Of a stretch of DNA of 64,000 nucleotides, positions 18,136-26,088 are shown piece by piece (position 1 is the stretch's first letter; every line of letters begins with the position of its first letter). The DNA comes from Prado023 sp963706885 (GTDB lineage Bacteria; Actinomycetota; Actinomycetes; S36-B12; CAIYMF01), in assembly GCA_963706885.1 (NCBI GenBank), contig CAVPNX010000004.1:1-64000 (forward strand), given 5' to 3'. Under the pieces are notes generated by a model, which searched no databases, was not told the DNA's origin, and saw only the letters and a list, made by a program, of their open reading frames with translations. The position numbers were made by a program, and so were the translations under genes.

Positions 18136-20115
18136 ATGGCCAAGGACAAGCCCTGGATGATGCGCACGTACGCCGGGCACTCCTCAGCAACGGCGTCCAA
18201 CGAGCTCTTCCGGCGCAACCTCGAGAAGGGTCAGACCGGCCTGTCGGTCGCCTTCGACCTGCCGACCCAGACCGGCTACGACCCCGATGCGGAGCTGGCC
18301 CGCGGCGAGGTCGGCAAGGTCGGCGTGCCGATCAGCCACATCGGCGACATGCACAAGCTCCTCGACGGCATCCCGCTGGACCGGATGAACACGTCGATGA
18401 CGATCAACGCCACCGCGATGTACCTGCTCTCGCTGTACGTCGCGGTCGCCGAGGAGAACGGGATCGAGCCGTCGGCACTGTCGGGGACAACGCAGAACGA
18501 CATCATCAAGGAGTACCTGTCGCGCGGCACCTATGCGTTCCCGCCGGCGCCGAGCCTGCGGCTGATCACCGACATGATCGCCTACACCGTCACCGACATC
18601 CCCAAGTGGAACCCGATCAACATCTGCAGCTACCACCTGCAGGAGGCCGGCGCGACCCCCGTCCAGGAGATCGCCTACGCGATGGCCACCGCGATTGCCG
18701 TGCTCGACGCGGTGCGCGACTCCGGCCAGGTGCCGGCGGAGCGGTTCGGCGAGGTTGTCGGGCGGATCTCGTTCTTCGTCAACGCCGGGGTGCGCTTCGT
18801 CGAGGAGATGTGCAAGATGCGCGCCTTCGTCCAGATCTGGGACGAGCTCACCCTCGAGCGCTACGGTGTCACCGACCCCAAGCAGCGGCGGTTCCGCTAC
18901 GGCGTGCAGGTCAACTCCCTGGGCCTGACCGAGGCCCAGCCGGAGAACAACATCCAGCGCATCGTTCTGGAGATGCTCGGCGTCACGCTCTCGAAGGACG
19001 CCCGCGCCCGTGCCATCCAGCTCCCGGCCTGGAACGAGGCCCTCGGCCTGCCCAGGCCGTGGGACCAGCAGTGGTCGCTGCGGATGCAGCAGGTGCTGGC
19101 TTACGAGTCCGACCTCCTGGAGTACCCCGACCTGTTCGAGGGGTCGCTTGTGGTCGCTGAGAAGACCGCCCAGCTGATCGCCGGAGCCCGTGAGGAGCTC
19201 GAGCGCGTCCAGGCGATGGGCGGCGCGGTGGCGGCCGTCGAGAGCGGGTACATGAAGTCCGCGCTGGTGGGGGCGCACGCGGCTCGGCGTGGTCGGGTCG
19301 AGTCCGGCGAGGACGCGGTGATCGGCGTGAACATGTTCACCTCGACCGAGCCCAACCCGCTCCTGGCCGACCTCGACACCGCGATCCAGGTCATCGACCC
19401 GCACGTCGAGCAGGCCGCGGCCGACGCGGTGCGGGCGTGGCGGGCCGGGCGCGACGAGGCACGGGCGACCGCGGCACGGGCCGCCCTGGCGCAGGCGGCG
19501 GCGGGGACGGGGAGCCTGGTCCCGGCGTCGTTGGAGTGTGCCCGCGCAGGGGTGACCGTGGGGGAGTGGAGCCAGACTCTGCGCGAGGTGTTCGGAGAGT
19601 ACCGGGCGCCCACAGGTGTGTCGGGCGTGTCCGGCTTCGTCGCCGGCAACGAGGCACTGGCGACCGTGCGCGCGGAGGTCCTGCGCACCGGGGAGCAGAT
19701 CGGCGGCGGGCACCTGCGGTTCCTGGTCGGCAAGCCCGGCCTGGACGGGCACTCCAACGGTGCCGAGCAGATCGCCGTGCGTGCGCGTGATGCCGGCTTC
19801 GAGGTGGTGTACCAGGGGATCCGCCTGACGCCAGCGCAGATCGTGGCCGCAGCCGTCGCCGAGGATGTCCACGTGGTCGGCCTGTCGATCCTGTCCGGCT
19901 CGCACATGGTCGCGGTTCCCGAGGTCCTGGCCGGGCTGCGTGCGGCCGGCATGACGGACGTGCCCGTCGTGGTCGGCGGGATCATCCCGGACTCCGATGC
20001 CGCGGCGCTGATCGGTCAGGGCGTGGCGGCGGTCTTCACCCCCAAGGACTACGACGCAACCGAGGTGATGGCCCGGGTGGTCGCCGAGATCCGCAAGGCC
20101 AACGGCCTGGACTGA
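18136..20115 (+). CDS. meaA: Ethylmalonyl-CoA mutase / MeaA-type coenzyme B12-dependent acyl-CoA mutase
   Basis: Carbon-skeleton mutase expected to convert (2R)-ethylmalonyl-CoA to methylsuccinyl-CoA. The 659-aa single chain carries both the substrate barrel (residues 1 to ~500) and a C-terminal cobalamin domain with the base-off motif LDGHSNGAEQ (DxHxxG). The N-terminus (KPWMMRTYAGHSSA) and LSVAFDLPTQTGYD are typical of MeaA and differ from methylmalonyl-CoA mutase alpha. An Arg in PSLRLITDM sits where the mutase arginine binds the free carboxylate (alignment by eye). The last ~50 bases and flank are duplicated at 21573-21691. Confidence 0.87.
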   Translation: MAKDKPWMMRTYAGHSSATASNELFRRNLEKGQTGLSVAFDLPTQTGYDPDAELARGEVGKVGVPISHIGDMHKLLDGIPLDRMNTSMTINATAMYLLSLYVAVAEENGIEPSALSGTTQNDIIKEYLSRGTYAFPPAPSLRLITDMIAYTVTDIPKWNPINICSYHLQEAGATPVQEIAYAMATAIAVLDAVRDSGQVPAERFGEVVGRISFFVNAGVRFVEEMCKMRAFVQIWDELTLERYGVTDPKQRRFRYGVQVNSLGLTEAQPENNIQRIVLEMLGVTLSKDARARAIQLPAWNEALGLPRPWDQQWSLRMQQVLAYESDLLEYPDLFEGSLVVAEKTAQLIAGAREELERVQAMGGAVAAVESGYMKSALVGAHAARRGRVESGEDAVIGVNMFTSTEPNPLLADLDTAIQVIDPHVEQAAADAVRAWRAGRDEARATAARAALAQAAAGTGSLVPASLECARAGVTVGEWSQTLREVFGEYRAPTGVSGVSGFVAGNEALATVRAEVLRTGEQIGGGHLRFLVGKPGLDGHSNGAEQIAVRARDAGFEVVYQGIRLTPAQIVAAAVAEDVHVVGLSILSGSHMVAVPEVLAGLRAAGMTDVPVVVGGIIPDSDAAALIGQGVAAVFTPKDYDATEVMARVVAEIRKANGLD

Positions 20116-20176
20116 GCTGGGCGGGCCATCTGACCCTCCGGACGTGTGCGTCGATTCGGCGCACACAGAATCGCCC
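20064..20176 (+). repeat. Direct repeat, left copy: meaA 3' end plus flank
   Basis: This 113-nt stretch, containing the last ~52 bases of meaA and 61 bases beyond, recurs at 21573-21691 with roughly 87-90% identity and three small gaps (counted by eye). It ends with the first half-site of the 169-nt palindromic element. Confidence 0.8.
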
Positions 20177-20579
20177 TATTCAGGTGGGTGCCGAGCGCCT
20201 CAATCTGGCGGCGCACAAGAAACCTCCCGTCTGGGACTGGCCATGCCCTACATATGGGCGGTTCGTTGTGCGCGAGTGGGGAATCCCAGAACGACCCGCA
20301 TCTATCGGCCGGTTTCGTGTGCGCGAGTCGTGCGGCCGGCTGGAGTCGGGCTGAGCGGGTGGGGCTGCGCGGTGGGCTCACCTGCCTCGGAGGTCGGGTG
20401 GCTCGACCGTTCCCGGAGGGGGCTGTGGTGCCGACCTGGGAGGCTCCTGACGTCGGTGGCAACGCACAGCCGGCGGTTGTCGCGGCCGAGCACGAGCGCG
20501 GGGATTCGCGCAGTGGGGCTTGTCCACAGATTCCGCCTGGGCCCTTGGCTGCAGCCGTCGGCCACATGAGAGTGTCCAC
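20116..20579 (+). other. 464-nt non-coding gap after meaA
   Basis: No convincing gene: open frames here lack start signals and family resemblance. It contains the non-coding part of the left direct repeat, one copy of the 169-nt palindromic element, and about 250 bases before the accessory gene in which I see nothing definite. Confidence 0.7.
20157..20325. repeat. 169-nt four-half-site palindromic element, copy 1
   Basis: Four related ~19-bp half-sites lie at 20157-20176 and 20209-20228 (reverse), then 20256-20274 and 20307-20325 (forward). Read in one direction they follow GGNCGGTTTCGTGTGCGC with a few changes. Reverse sites are 52 bases apart, forward sites 51, and the inner pair can fold into an ~18-bp imperfect stem. 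Two further copies at 21836-22004 and 38507-38675 have the same overall length. Function unknown. Confidence 0.78.
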
Positions 20580-21569
20580 GTGCGTACCCGAGATCCCTGG
20601 TCCCCACCCGCGACTCCCTTCACCTCCGCCCATGTGGCGCCACTGGGCATCACGGAGAAGCGACTGCGGTCAGCCTGCGCCGCCGGCCACATCACCCGCC
20701 TGCGCCAGGGCGTCTACGTAGCCACGGACGCGATCCCTGAGGATGCCGTGCAGCTTCACCTCCTGCGGGCGCTTGCCGAGCAGGTGGCCGCACCGGGCCG
20801 CGTCGCCAGCCATGAGACCGCAGCCCTGGCGCTCGGAATCCCCCTGTTCGACACGGAGAGGGCCGCAGCTGGTCCGATTCACCTGACGCGACCGATATCG
20901 GCCACAGACCGGAGCCGGGCGGCATCCGATCGGCGGATTCACCTGGGGCCGTTGCCGGTGCACCACGTGGTGACGCTCCCGTCCGGACTGGTTGTGACCA
21001 CACCGGCACGGACAGCGCTGGACGTCGCCGCGGGGGTACCGCTGCCGATCGGCCTGATGGCTGCTGACGCAGCGGCACGTCTGGCCTTCTTCGACCTCGC
21101 CGGGTCCCGTGACCGGCGGCACTACGACAATGGACGCCTGCGCGCGGCAGCAGTTGTGCCGCTGACGGAGGCGGTGGCGCACATCCGGGTGCCGGGCGCC
21201 GCGGCGCGGTTGCTCGACCTCGTGGCACTGGTCGACGTCCGCCGGGAGTCGCCGCTCGAATCGTTCAGCGGCGGGCACATGCATCTGGCTGGTCTGCCCG
21301 CTCCGCAGGTGCAGGCTCGCGTCCGTACGGCGGCCGGCACCTACCCGGTTGACTTCCGGTGGCAGAAGTACGCAGTCATCGGGGAGGCCGACGGCGAGGG
21401 CAAGTACCGCGACTCGGGGGAGTTCGTCCGGGAGAAGGAGCGGGAGGGGCACCTGCGCGACGCCGGCAACGACGTGGTGCGCTGGACCGGGCGCGAGGCG
21501 TTCCGCACCCCGAACCTGTTCATCGCGCGGCTCATGCGGGCGCTGGTGGCTGGCGGCTGGACCCCCTGA
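20580..21569 (+). CDS. AbiEi-like antitoxin domain fused to a DUF559/PD-(D/E)XK-like C-terminus
   Basis: A 329-aa accessory protein. The N-terminal ~60 residues (LGITEKRLRSACAAGHITRLRQGVYVA) look like the winged-helix domain of AbiEi antitoxins. The C-terminus (VDFRWQKYAVIGEADGEGKY ... REKEREGHLRDAGNDVVRWT) resembles DUF559/Vsr-like endonuclease folds with D...E-x-D-G. Many actinobacteria encode such proteins without a partner toxin, and no AbiEii-like gene is present here. GTG 20580 is chosen because the protein similarity begins there; GAGAGT six bases upstream could be a leaderless -10. It sits between two copies of the meaA 3' end, suggesting acquisition. Its biological role is not known. 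Confidence 0.65.
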   Translation: MRTRDPWSPPATPFTSAHVAPLGITEKRLRSACAAGHITRLRQGVYVATDAIPEDAVQLHLLRALAEQVAAPGRVASHETAALALGIPLFDTERAAAGPIHLTRPISATDRSRAASDRRIHLGPLPVHHVVTLPSGLVVTTPARTALDVAAGVPLPIGLMAADAAARLAFFDLAGSRDRRHYDNGRLRAAAVVPLTEAVAHIRVPGAAARLLDLVALVDVRRESPLESFSGGHMHLAGLPAPQVQARVRTAAGTYPVDFRWQKYAVIGEADGEGKYRDSGEFVREKEREGHLRDAGNDVVRWTGREAFRTPNLFIARLMRALVAGGWTP

Positions 21570-21572
21570 AGG

Positions 21573-21691
21573 GGTGACGGCCCGCGTGGTCGCCGAGATC
21601 CGCAAGGCCAACGGACTGGACTGAGCTGGTCGGGCCATCTGGGCCCTCCGGGCGGGTGCGTCGATAGATTCGGCGCACTCGCCAATCGCCC
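21573..21691 (+). repeat. Direct repeat, right copy: orphan meaA 3' end
   Basis: Repeats 20064-20176, including the coding end VAEIRKANGLD and its stop codon, detached from any mutase gene. It ends with a fifth reverse half-site (21671-21691) matching the first half-site of element copy 1, so the duplicated tract stops exactly at a half-site boundary. Confidence 0.8.
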
Positions 21692-21835
21692 TGCGGCCCG
21701 GCGCCCACCGGCAGTTGGCCGGCTGCCGAGATGTCGGTCCTGCCAACAGCTCGGCGCGGGCCGCGCCAGCGCTGCCACCTGCCTCGCGCGATCGCCTGCC
21801 GACACCTGATCCGGCGCGCCCGACTGCGTGACACG

Positions 21836-22004
21836 TCGCGCACAGGGAACCGGCCGTTTCGCTGTATTGGCGCGCGGCGCGGTCGTCCACGCACTCGGAA
21901 ACGCCCGAATGCCCTCGGCGGAGGCGCTCATTGGGACGGATTCCTGTGCGTCGAGCCTGCGTGGCGACCCTGACCCCAGCCATACGGCCGGTTTCGTGTG
22001 CGCG
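21836..22004. repeat. 169-nt four-half-site palindromic element, copy 2
   Basis: Reverse half-sites at about 21836-21855 and 21887-21906, forward half-sites at about 21934-21954 and 21986-22004. The last, GGCCGGTTTCGTGTGCGCG, is identical to the last half-site of copy 1. Spacers between half-sites differ in sequence from the other copies but have nearly the same lengths. Confidence 0.75.
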
Positions 22005-22158
22005 AGGTCGCCGCGGCCGGACCAGCCAGCTGGTGCGACCACGACTCCCCACGCGGGACACCGACGATGACGCGTGACACCGAGGAGTTGACCGAGTAGG
22101 GCGGGCGTCGGTCGGAATCGTCAGCGCAGGTCGTCGGTGTGGGCGGACGTGGCCCGCC

Positions 22159-22833
22159 TCAGAACAGCCGGGAGTCGGGGTCGTCAACACCGCGCAGGGC
22201 GTCATAGTCGACGACGACGCAGCGGATGCCGCGGTCCTCGGCGAGGGTGCGTGCCTGGGGCTTGATCTCCTGGGCGGCGAACACCCCGGCGACCGGCGCC
22301 AGCAGCGGGTCCCGGTTGAGCAGCTCGAGGTAGCGGGTCAGCTGCTCGACCCCGTCGATGTCACCGCGGCGCTTGACCTCCACCGCGACCGACGCACCTG
22401 AGTCGTCGCGGAAGAGGATGTCGACCGGCCCGATCGCGGTCATGTGCTCGCGGCGGACCAGCTCCCACCCGGCTCCGAACACGGTGGGCTGATCGGCGAG
22501 CAGGGCTTGGAGGTGCGCCTCGACGCCGTCCTTGACCAGTCCGGGATCCACACCGAGCTCGTGACGTGAGTCGTGGTGCACCGATGTGATCGTGATGATC
22601 AGGTTCTCGCCGGCCCTGTTCGACACGGTCCACGTGCCGATGCCGGCGTCGTCAACCTGCTCGCGCACCGTGCACGGTGGGCTCATCCAGTTCAGCGGCT
22701 TGTAGGCGCGGTCGTCGGCGTGCACCGACACCGACCCGTCGGCCTTGGTCAGGATCAGCCGGGTGGCCGGGGGCAGGTGGGCCGAGAGCCGCCCGACGTA
22801 GTCCACCGAGCAGTCAGCCACCACCAGTCGCAT
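22159..22833 (-). CDS. nucS: Endonuclease NucS (non-canonical mismatch repair)
   Basis: Mismatch-specific double-strand endonuclease that replaces MutS/MutL in many actinobacteria, working with the sliding clamp. The 224-aa protein begins MRLVVADCSVDYVGRLSAHL, the family N-terminus. It contains KPLNWMSPP in the DNA-binding domain and the C-terminal nuclease core FRDDSGASVAVEVKRRGDIDGVEQLTRY (split here across D...ExK). TAGCCT plus six bases precedes ATG 22833 without a Shine-Dalgarno sequence, which favours it over an in-frame GTG at 22839. Confidence 0.92.
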   Translation of the reverse strand: MRLVVADCSVDYVGRLSAHLPPATRLILTKADGSVSVHADDRAYKPLNWMSPPCTVREQVDDAGIGTWTVSNRAGENLIITITSVHHDSRHELGVDPGLVKDGVEAHLQALLADQPTVFGAGWELVRREHMTAIGPVDILFRDDSGASVAVEVKRRGDIDGVEQLTRYLELLNRDPLLAPVAGVFAAQEIKPQARTLAEDRGIRCVVVDYDALRGVDDPDSRLF

Positions 22834-22839
22834 CCGCAC

Positions 22840-22845
22840 AGGCTA
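22840..22845 (-). promoter_or_regulatory. -10 box of leaderless nucS promoter
   Basis: TAGCCT, six bases (GTGCGG), ATG 22833. The alternative GTG start would lie inside this spacer. Confidence 0.5.
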
Positions 22846-22966
22846 CCGGCCCGCCTCTCGGGTGGGGGTCGCCGACCAGCGGGGACGTGGCTGGTGCAAG
22901 ACTGGACGGTGGCGTGGATCCTGCCACGCAGTGGGCATTTCGGGCGTTCTTCTCGGGAGGATGAGC

Positions 22967-24742
22967 ATGGGCCGGATCAGCAAGGTGGGCGTTGTCGGAC
23001 TGGGCACCATGGGCGCCGGCGTCGCGGAGGTCATGGCCCGCGCGGGCCTTGACGTGATCGGCGTCGAGGTCTCGGATGCGACAGTGGCCCGTGGGCGTGG
23101 CTCGGTCGAGAAGTCCACGGCACGCGCCGTCGAGCGCGGCAAGCTGACCGAGGATGAGCGTGCCGCGCTGCTGGGCCGCATCCGCTTCACCACCGACCTC
23201 TCCGAGCTGGCTGATCGGGACCTGGTCCTCGAGGCCGTGACCGAGGACCTCGAGGTCAAGGCCCCGGTGGTCGCCGAGCTGGACAGGGTGCTGCCGGCCG
23301 GAGCCATCATCGCCACCAACACCTCCAGCCTGTCCGTCACCCAGATCTCGGTGGCCACCGGCCGCCCGGACCGGGTCATCGGCATGCACTTCTTCAACCC
23401 GGCGCCCGTGCTGTCGTTCATCGAGGTGGTGCGCACGGTCGTGACAGCGCAGGACGTCGTCGACGACGCAGTGGCCTTCGCCGAGTCGCTGGGCAGGGAG
23501 CCGGTCGTCGTGGGGGACCGCGCCGGGTTCATCGCCAACGCCCTGCTGTTCGGCTACCTCAACCACGCGGCGAACATGTACGAGGCCCGCTACGCCTCAC
23601 GCGAGGACATCGATGCGGCGATGCGGCTTGGTTGCGGGTACCCGATGGGTCCCCTGGCGCTGCTCGACCTGATCGGCCTGGACACCGCGTACAAGATCCT
23701 GGACACGATGTACAAGGAGAGCCGCGACCGGCTGCATGCCCCTGCCCCGATCATCAAGCAGATGGTCACGGCGGGGATGAAGGGCCGCAAGTCCGGCCAG
23801 GGGTTCTACACCTACGAGGCACCCGGGTCATCCAAGGTGGTCCCCGATGCGTTGACCCCGGCTCCCGGCGGTGCCTTCGGTGCGGGCCGCAGCATCACGA
23901 AGGTGGGCGTGGTCGGCTCCGGGACGATGGCCACGGGGATCATCGAGGTGTTCATCAAGGCCGGCTACGAGACGGTGTACGTCGCGCGTTCGGCGGAGAA
24001 GATCGCCGCCGTGCGTTCAGCCCTTGAGCGTTCGCTCACCAAGGGCGTGCAGCGCGGGAAGCTGACGGAGGAGGCGATGGCCGAGGCGCTGGCCCGCGTC
24101 TCCGGGACCAGCTCCCTGGAGGACCTGGCCGACGTGGACCTCGTCGTGGAGGCGGTCGTCGAGGAGATCGGGGTGAAGACCGCGCTGTTCGCCAACCTGG
24201 ACGAGATCTGCAAGCCCGGTGCCGTGCTGGCCACGACCACCTCGAGCCTGCCGGTGGTCGAGATGGCTGCGGTCACATCCCGGCCTGCGGACGTGGTGGG
24301 CATGCACTTCTTCAACCCGGCGGCCATCATGCGCCTGGTTGAGATCGTGGCGCACGTCTCCACAGCACCCGACGTCATCGCGACGGCGGCCGAGGTGTGC
24401 AAGGCGACCGGCAAGCACGCCGTGCACTGCGGGGACCGCGCTGGCTTCATCGTCAACGCGCTGCTGTTCCCGTACCTCAACGACGCCGTCAGGATGCTTG
24501 AAGCCCACTACGCCACCGCCGACGAGATCGACGTGGCGATGAAGAAGGGCTGCGGGCTGCCGATGGGTCCGTTCGAGCTGCTCGACGTGGTCGGCAACGA
24601 CGTCTCGCTGGCCATCCAGCAGACGCTGTACCGGGAGTTCCGTGAGCCCGGCTTCGCGCCGGCGCCGATGCTCGAGCACCTGGTGACCGCGGGCTACCTC
24701 GGCCGAAAGACCGGCCGCGGGTTCCGCTCGTACGCCAAGTAG
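22967..24742 (+). CDS. Tandem-duplicated 3-hydroxyacyl-CoA dehydrogenase
   Basis: A 591-aa protein made of two complete 3-hydroxyacyl-CoA dehydrogenase modules: residues 1 to ~285 and ~300-591. Each has a Rossmann motif (VVGLGTMGAGVAE; VVGSGTMATGIIE), a TNTSSL or TTTSSL segment, the catalytic-histidine region GMHFFNPA, and a helical domain with GCGxPMGPxxLLD. The two are joined by a ~15-residue Pro/Ala/Gly-rich linker. Single-module enzymes work as dimers, so the fusion may form an internal dimer. ATG 22967 has GGGAGG six bases upstream; ATG 22961 abuts it and is less likely. Substrate chain length cannot be read from sequence. Confidence 0.85.
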   Translation: MGRISKVGVVGLGTMGAGVAEVMARAGLDVIGVEVSDATVARGRGSVEKSTARAVERGKLTEDERAALLGRIRFTTDLSELADRDLVLEAVTEDLEVKAPVVAELDRVLPAGAIIATNTSSLSVTQISVATGRPDRVIGMHFFNPAPVLSFIEVVRTVVTAQDVVDDAVAFAESLGREPVVVGDRAGFIANALLFGYLNHAANMYEARYASREDIDAAMRLGCGYPMGPLALLDLIGLDTAYKILDTMYKESRDRLHAPAPIIKQMVTAGMKGRKSGQGFYTYEAPGSSKVVPDALTPAPGGAFGAGRSITKVGVVGSGTMATGIIEVFIKAGYETVYVARSAEKIAAVRSALERSLTKGVQRGKLTEEAMAEALARVSGTSSLEDLADVDLVVEAVVEEIGVKTALFANLDEICKPGAVLATTTSSLPVVEMAAVTSRPADVVGMHFFNPAAIMRLVEIVAHVSTAPDVIATAAEVCKATGKHAVHCGDRAGFIVNALLFPYLNDAVRMLEAHYATADEIDVAMKKGCGLPMGPFELLDVVGNDVSLAIQQTLYREFREPGFAPAPMLEHLVTAGYLGRKTGRGFRSYAK

Positions 24743-24756
24743 TCGCCCCGGAGGGT

Positions 24757-24796
24757 CACAGGCTCCCCTGGCCGGGAACGGCCGGGGGCACCTGTG
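24757..24796. terminator. Bidirectional hairpin between convergent genes
   Basis: CACAGGCTCCCCTGGCCG and CGGCCGGGGGCACCTGTG form an 18-bp imperfect stem (15 exact pairs) with a GGAA loop, placed between the stops of two converging genes. There is no T-run, as often in actinobacteria. Confidence 0.6.
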
Positions 24797-24810
24797 CGTC
24801 AGAAGCCGAG

Positions 24811-25578
24811 TCAGGCCTCGTGGTCCATGTGGGCGAAGGGGTGCAGGTCGGTCCAGCGCTCCATCGGGCCGTGCCAGGTGGTGGGCAGGGGAGCGGCGGC
24901 GGGTGCCACGGCCCCGACGATCGCGTCGAGTGCGATGCGCGTGTAGGTCTCACCGACCCACAGGTGCTTGGCGCCCGGCACCGCAACGACCTGTGCCTGG
25001 GGCACACCGGCGAAGCGGCGGGCCACGTCCTCGGGGGAGGCGAACTCGTCGAACTCGGGGACCACCGCGGTGACCGGACGCCCGGACGTGGCCCAGCCGG
25101 CGACATCGCCGTCGTCGGACCACCGACCCGGTGGGGACAGCAGCACCGCGCCGGCCACGGGGTCCACGTCGCCCCACCGCAGGATCACGTCGGTGCCGAA
25201 GGACCAGCCCACAGCCCACGGGTCGACGAAGCCCTGCGCCGTCACCTCGGCGACGGCGGCCGCGAGGTCCTGGCCCTCGCCCCGGTTCTCGTCGAAGGCG
25301 CCCTCACTGGTGCCGGCCCCGGCTGTGGTGCCGCGGGTGTTGAAACGCAGGACGCCGATCCCGGCCAGCGCCGGCAGGCGCCAGGCCGCCTTCCGGATGA
25401 GGTGGCTGTCCATGGAGCCGCCGTGGGTGGGCAGCGGATGGCAGAACACGATCACGGCGCTGGGATCGTCGTGCTCCGGCAGCGACCACTCCCCGACGAG
25501 CCGGACCCCATCCTCGGTGAGCAGCGAGGCGGGGTACCGGCGGGCCGGCAGGACCGAGTTGGCCGCGATCTGAGTCAC
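24811..25578 (-). CDS. Alpha/beta hydrolase (serine hydrolase)
   Basis: 255-aa alpha/beta-hydrolase of unknown substrate. The oxyanion region VIVFCHPLPTHGGSM follows the first strands, and the nucleophile elbow is GWSFGTD with Ser in G-x-S-x-G (about residue 147). A C-terminal histidine candidate is in VPGAKHLWVGE. This pattern fits the KANL3/Tex30-like and dienelactone-hydrolase-like small hydrolases. Start is GTG 25578, preceded by TAGGCT and six bases, so leaderless. Convergent with the dehydrogenase gene; no operon partner. Confidence 0.72.
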   Translation of the reverse strand: MTQIAANSVLPARRYPASLLTEDGVRLVGEWSLPEHDDPSAVIVFCHPLPTHGGSMDSHLIRKAAWRLPALAGIGVLRFNTRGTTAGAGTSEGAFDENRGEGQDLAAAVAEVTAQGFVDPWAVGWSFGTDVILRWGDVDPVAGAVLLSPPGRWSDDGDVAGWATSGRPVTAVVPEFDEFASPEDVARRFAGVPQAQVVAVPGAKHLWVGETYTRIALDAIVGAVAPAAAPLPTTWHGPMERWTDLHPFAHMDHEA

Positions 25579-25584
25579 GGGACC

Positions 25585-25590
25585 AGCCTA
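25585..25590 (-). promoter_or_regulatory. -10 box of leaderless hydrolase promoter
   Basis: TAGGCT, six bases (GGTCCC), GTG 25578. Confidence 0.5.
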
Positions 25591-25654
25591 GGTGCAGGCA
25601 GCGAGACGGGTGGGGCACGTCAACTGCACCCACGGGGCCCCGCCGGCAAGGAGG

Positions 25655-25933
25655 CTAGCGGGGCCGCCAGCGGGCGCGGTTGTTCCAGCAGGGGGTGTGC
25701 CAGTGCCGGCGGAACTCCTCGCCGTCGTGACGGTCGGCCCGCCAGGCCACGATGTGTGCCACGCCGGGGCGGATCTCCTGCTCGCACCCGGGGCACCTGT
25801 AGGCCTTCGTCGCGGCGGCACCGGTGATGGTGCGGACGTGCCAGTCGCCGTCCGGGTGCGACTGGGACGCCTGCACCGACCCCAATGGCCGTGGAGCCGC
25901 CTCCTGGTCGCGTCGACGGTTCTTCCGGGCCAC
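25655..25933 (-). CDS. Small conserved actinobacterial protein with Cys/His-rich core
   Basis: 92-aa basic protein. A CPGCEQEI motif near residue 48, His60 in GVAHIVAW, and HWHTPCW near residue 78 could together bind one zinc ion. The N-terminus (MARKNRRRDQE) is strongly basic. I recognise the pattern as a common uncharacterised actinobacterial family but cannot assign a function. GTG 25933 is chosen because TACCGT lies seven bases upstream on the minus strand (leaderless), and upstream sequence in frame shows no family-like content. Confidence 0.62.
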   Translation of the reverse strand: MARKNRRRDQEAAPRPLGSVQASQSHPDGDWHVRTITGAAATKAYRCPGCEQEIRPGVAHIVAWRADRHDGEEFRRHWHTPCWNNRARWRPR

Positions 25934-26075
25934 ATGCCCAACGGTAGCCCGCGCAGCGGGTCGGGCCCGTCCGAGTCGGGACGGTCTGCGGGAGGGCGCG
26001 GTCCGCGGCTGGTCGGTCGAACCTGCTCCGGTCCACGAGCCGAGGTCGCGACGATTCCTCGCGTCGCCCACGGCG

Positions 26076-26081
26076 TAGCCT
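26076..26081 (+). promoter_or_regulatory. -10 box of leaderless hydrolase promoter
   Basis: TAGCCT, seven bases (TCACCCC), ATG 26089. Confidence 0.5.
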
Positions 26082-26088
26082 TCACCCC

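Larger units (their letters stand above)
21570..22158 (+). other. 589-nt non-coding gap between accessory gene and nucS
   Basis: No supported gene. It holds the right direct repeat, ~145 bases without clear features, the second 169-nt palindromic element and ~150 bases before the nucS stop. The 276-nt frame ending with a copy of the MeaA C-terminus is only the duplicated gene tail. Confidence 0.7.

Noticed and set aside
21349..21624. A 91-codon gene ending like MeaA
   Set aside because: Most of it overlaps the accessory gene in another frame; only the duplicated meaA tail is meaningful.
20157..22004. CRISPR array: ~19-20-base repeats with ~32-base spacers
   Set aside because: Only two units per arm, repeats diverge between units, the second pair is inverted, and no cas genes are present.
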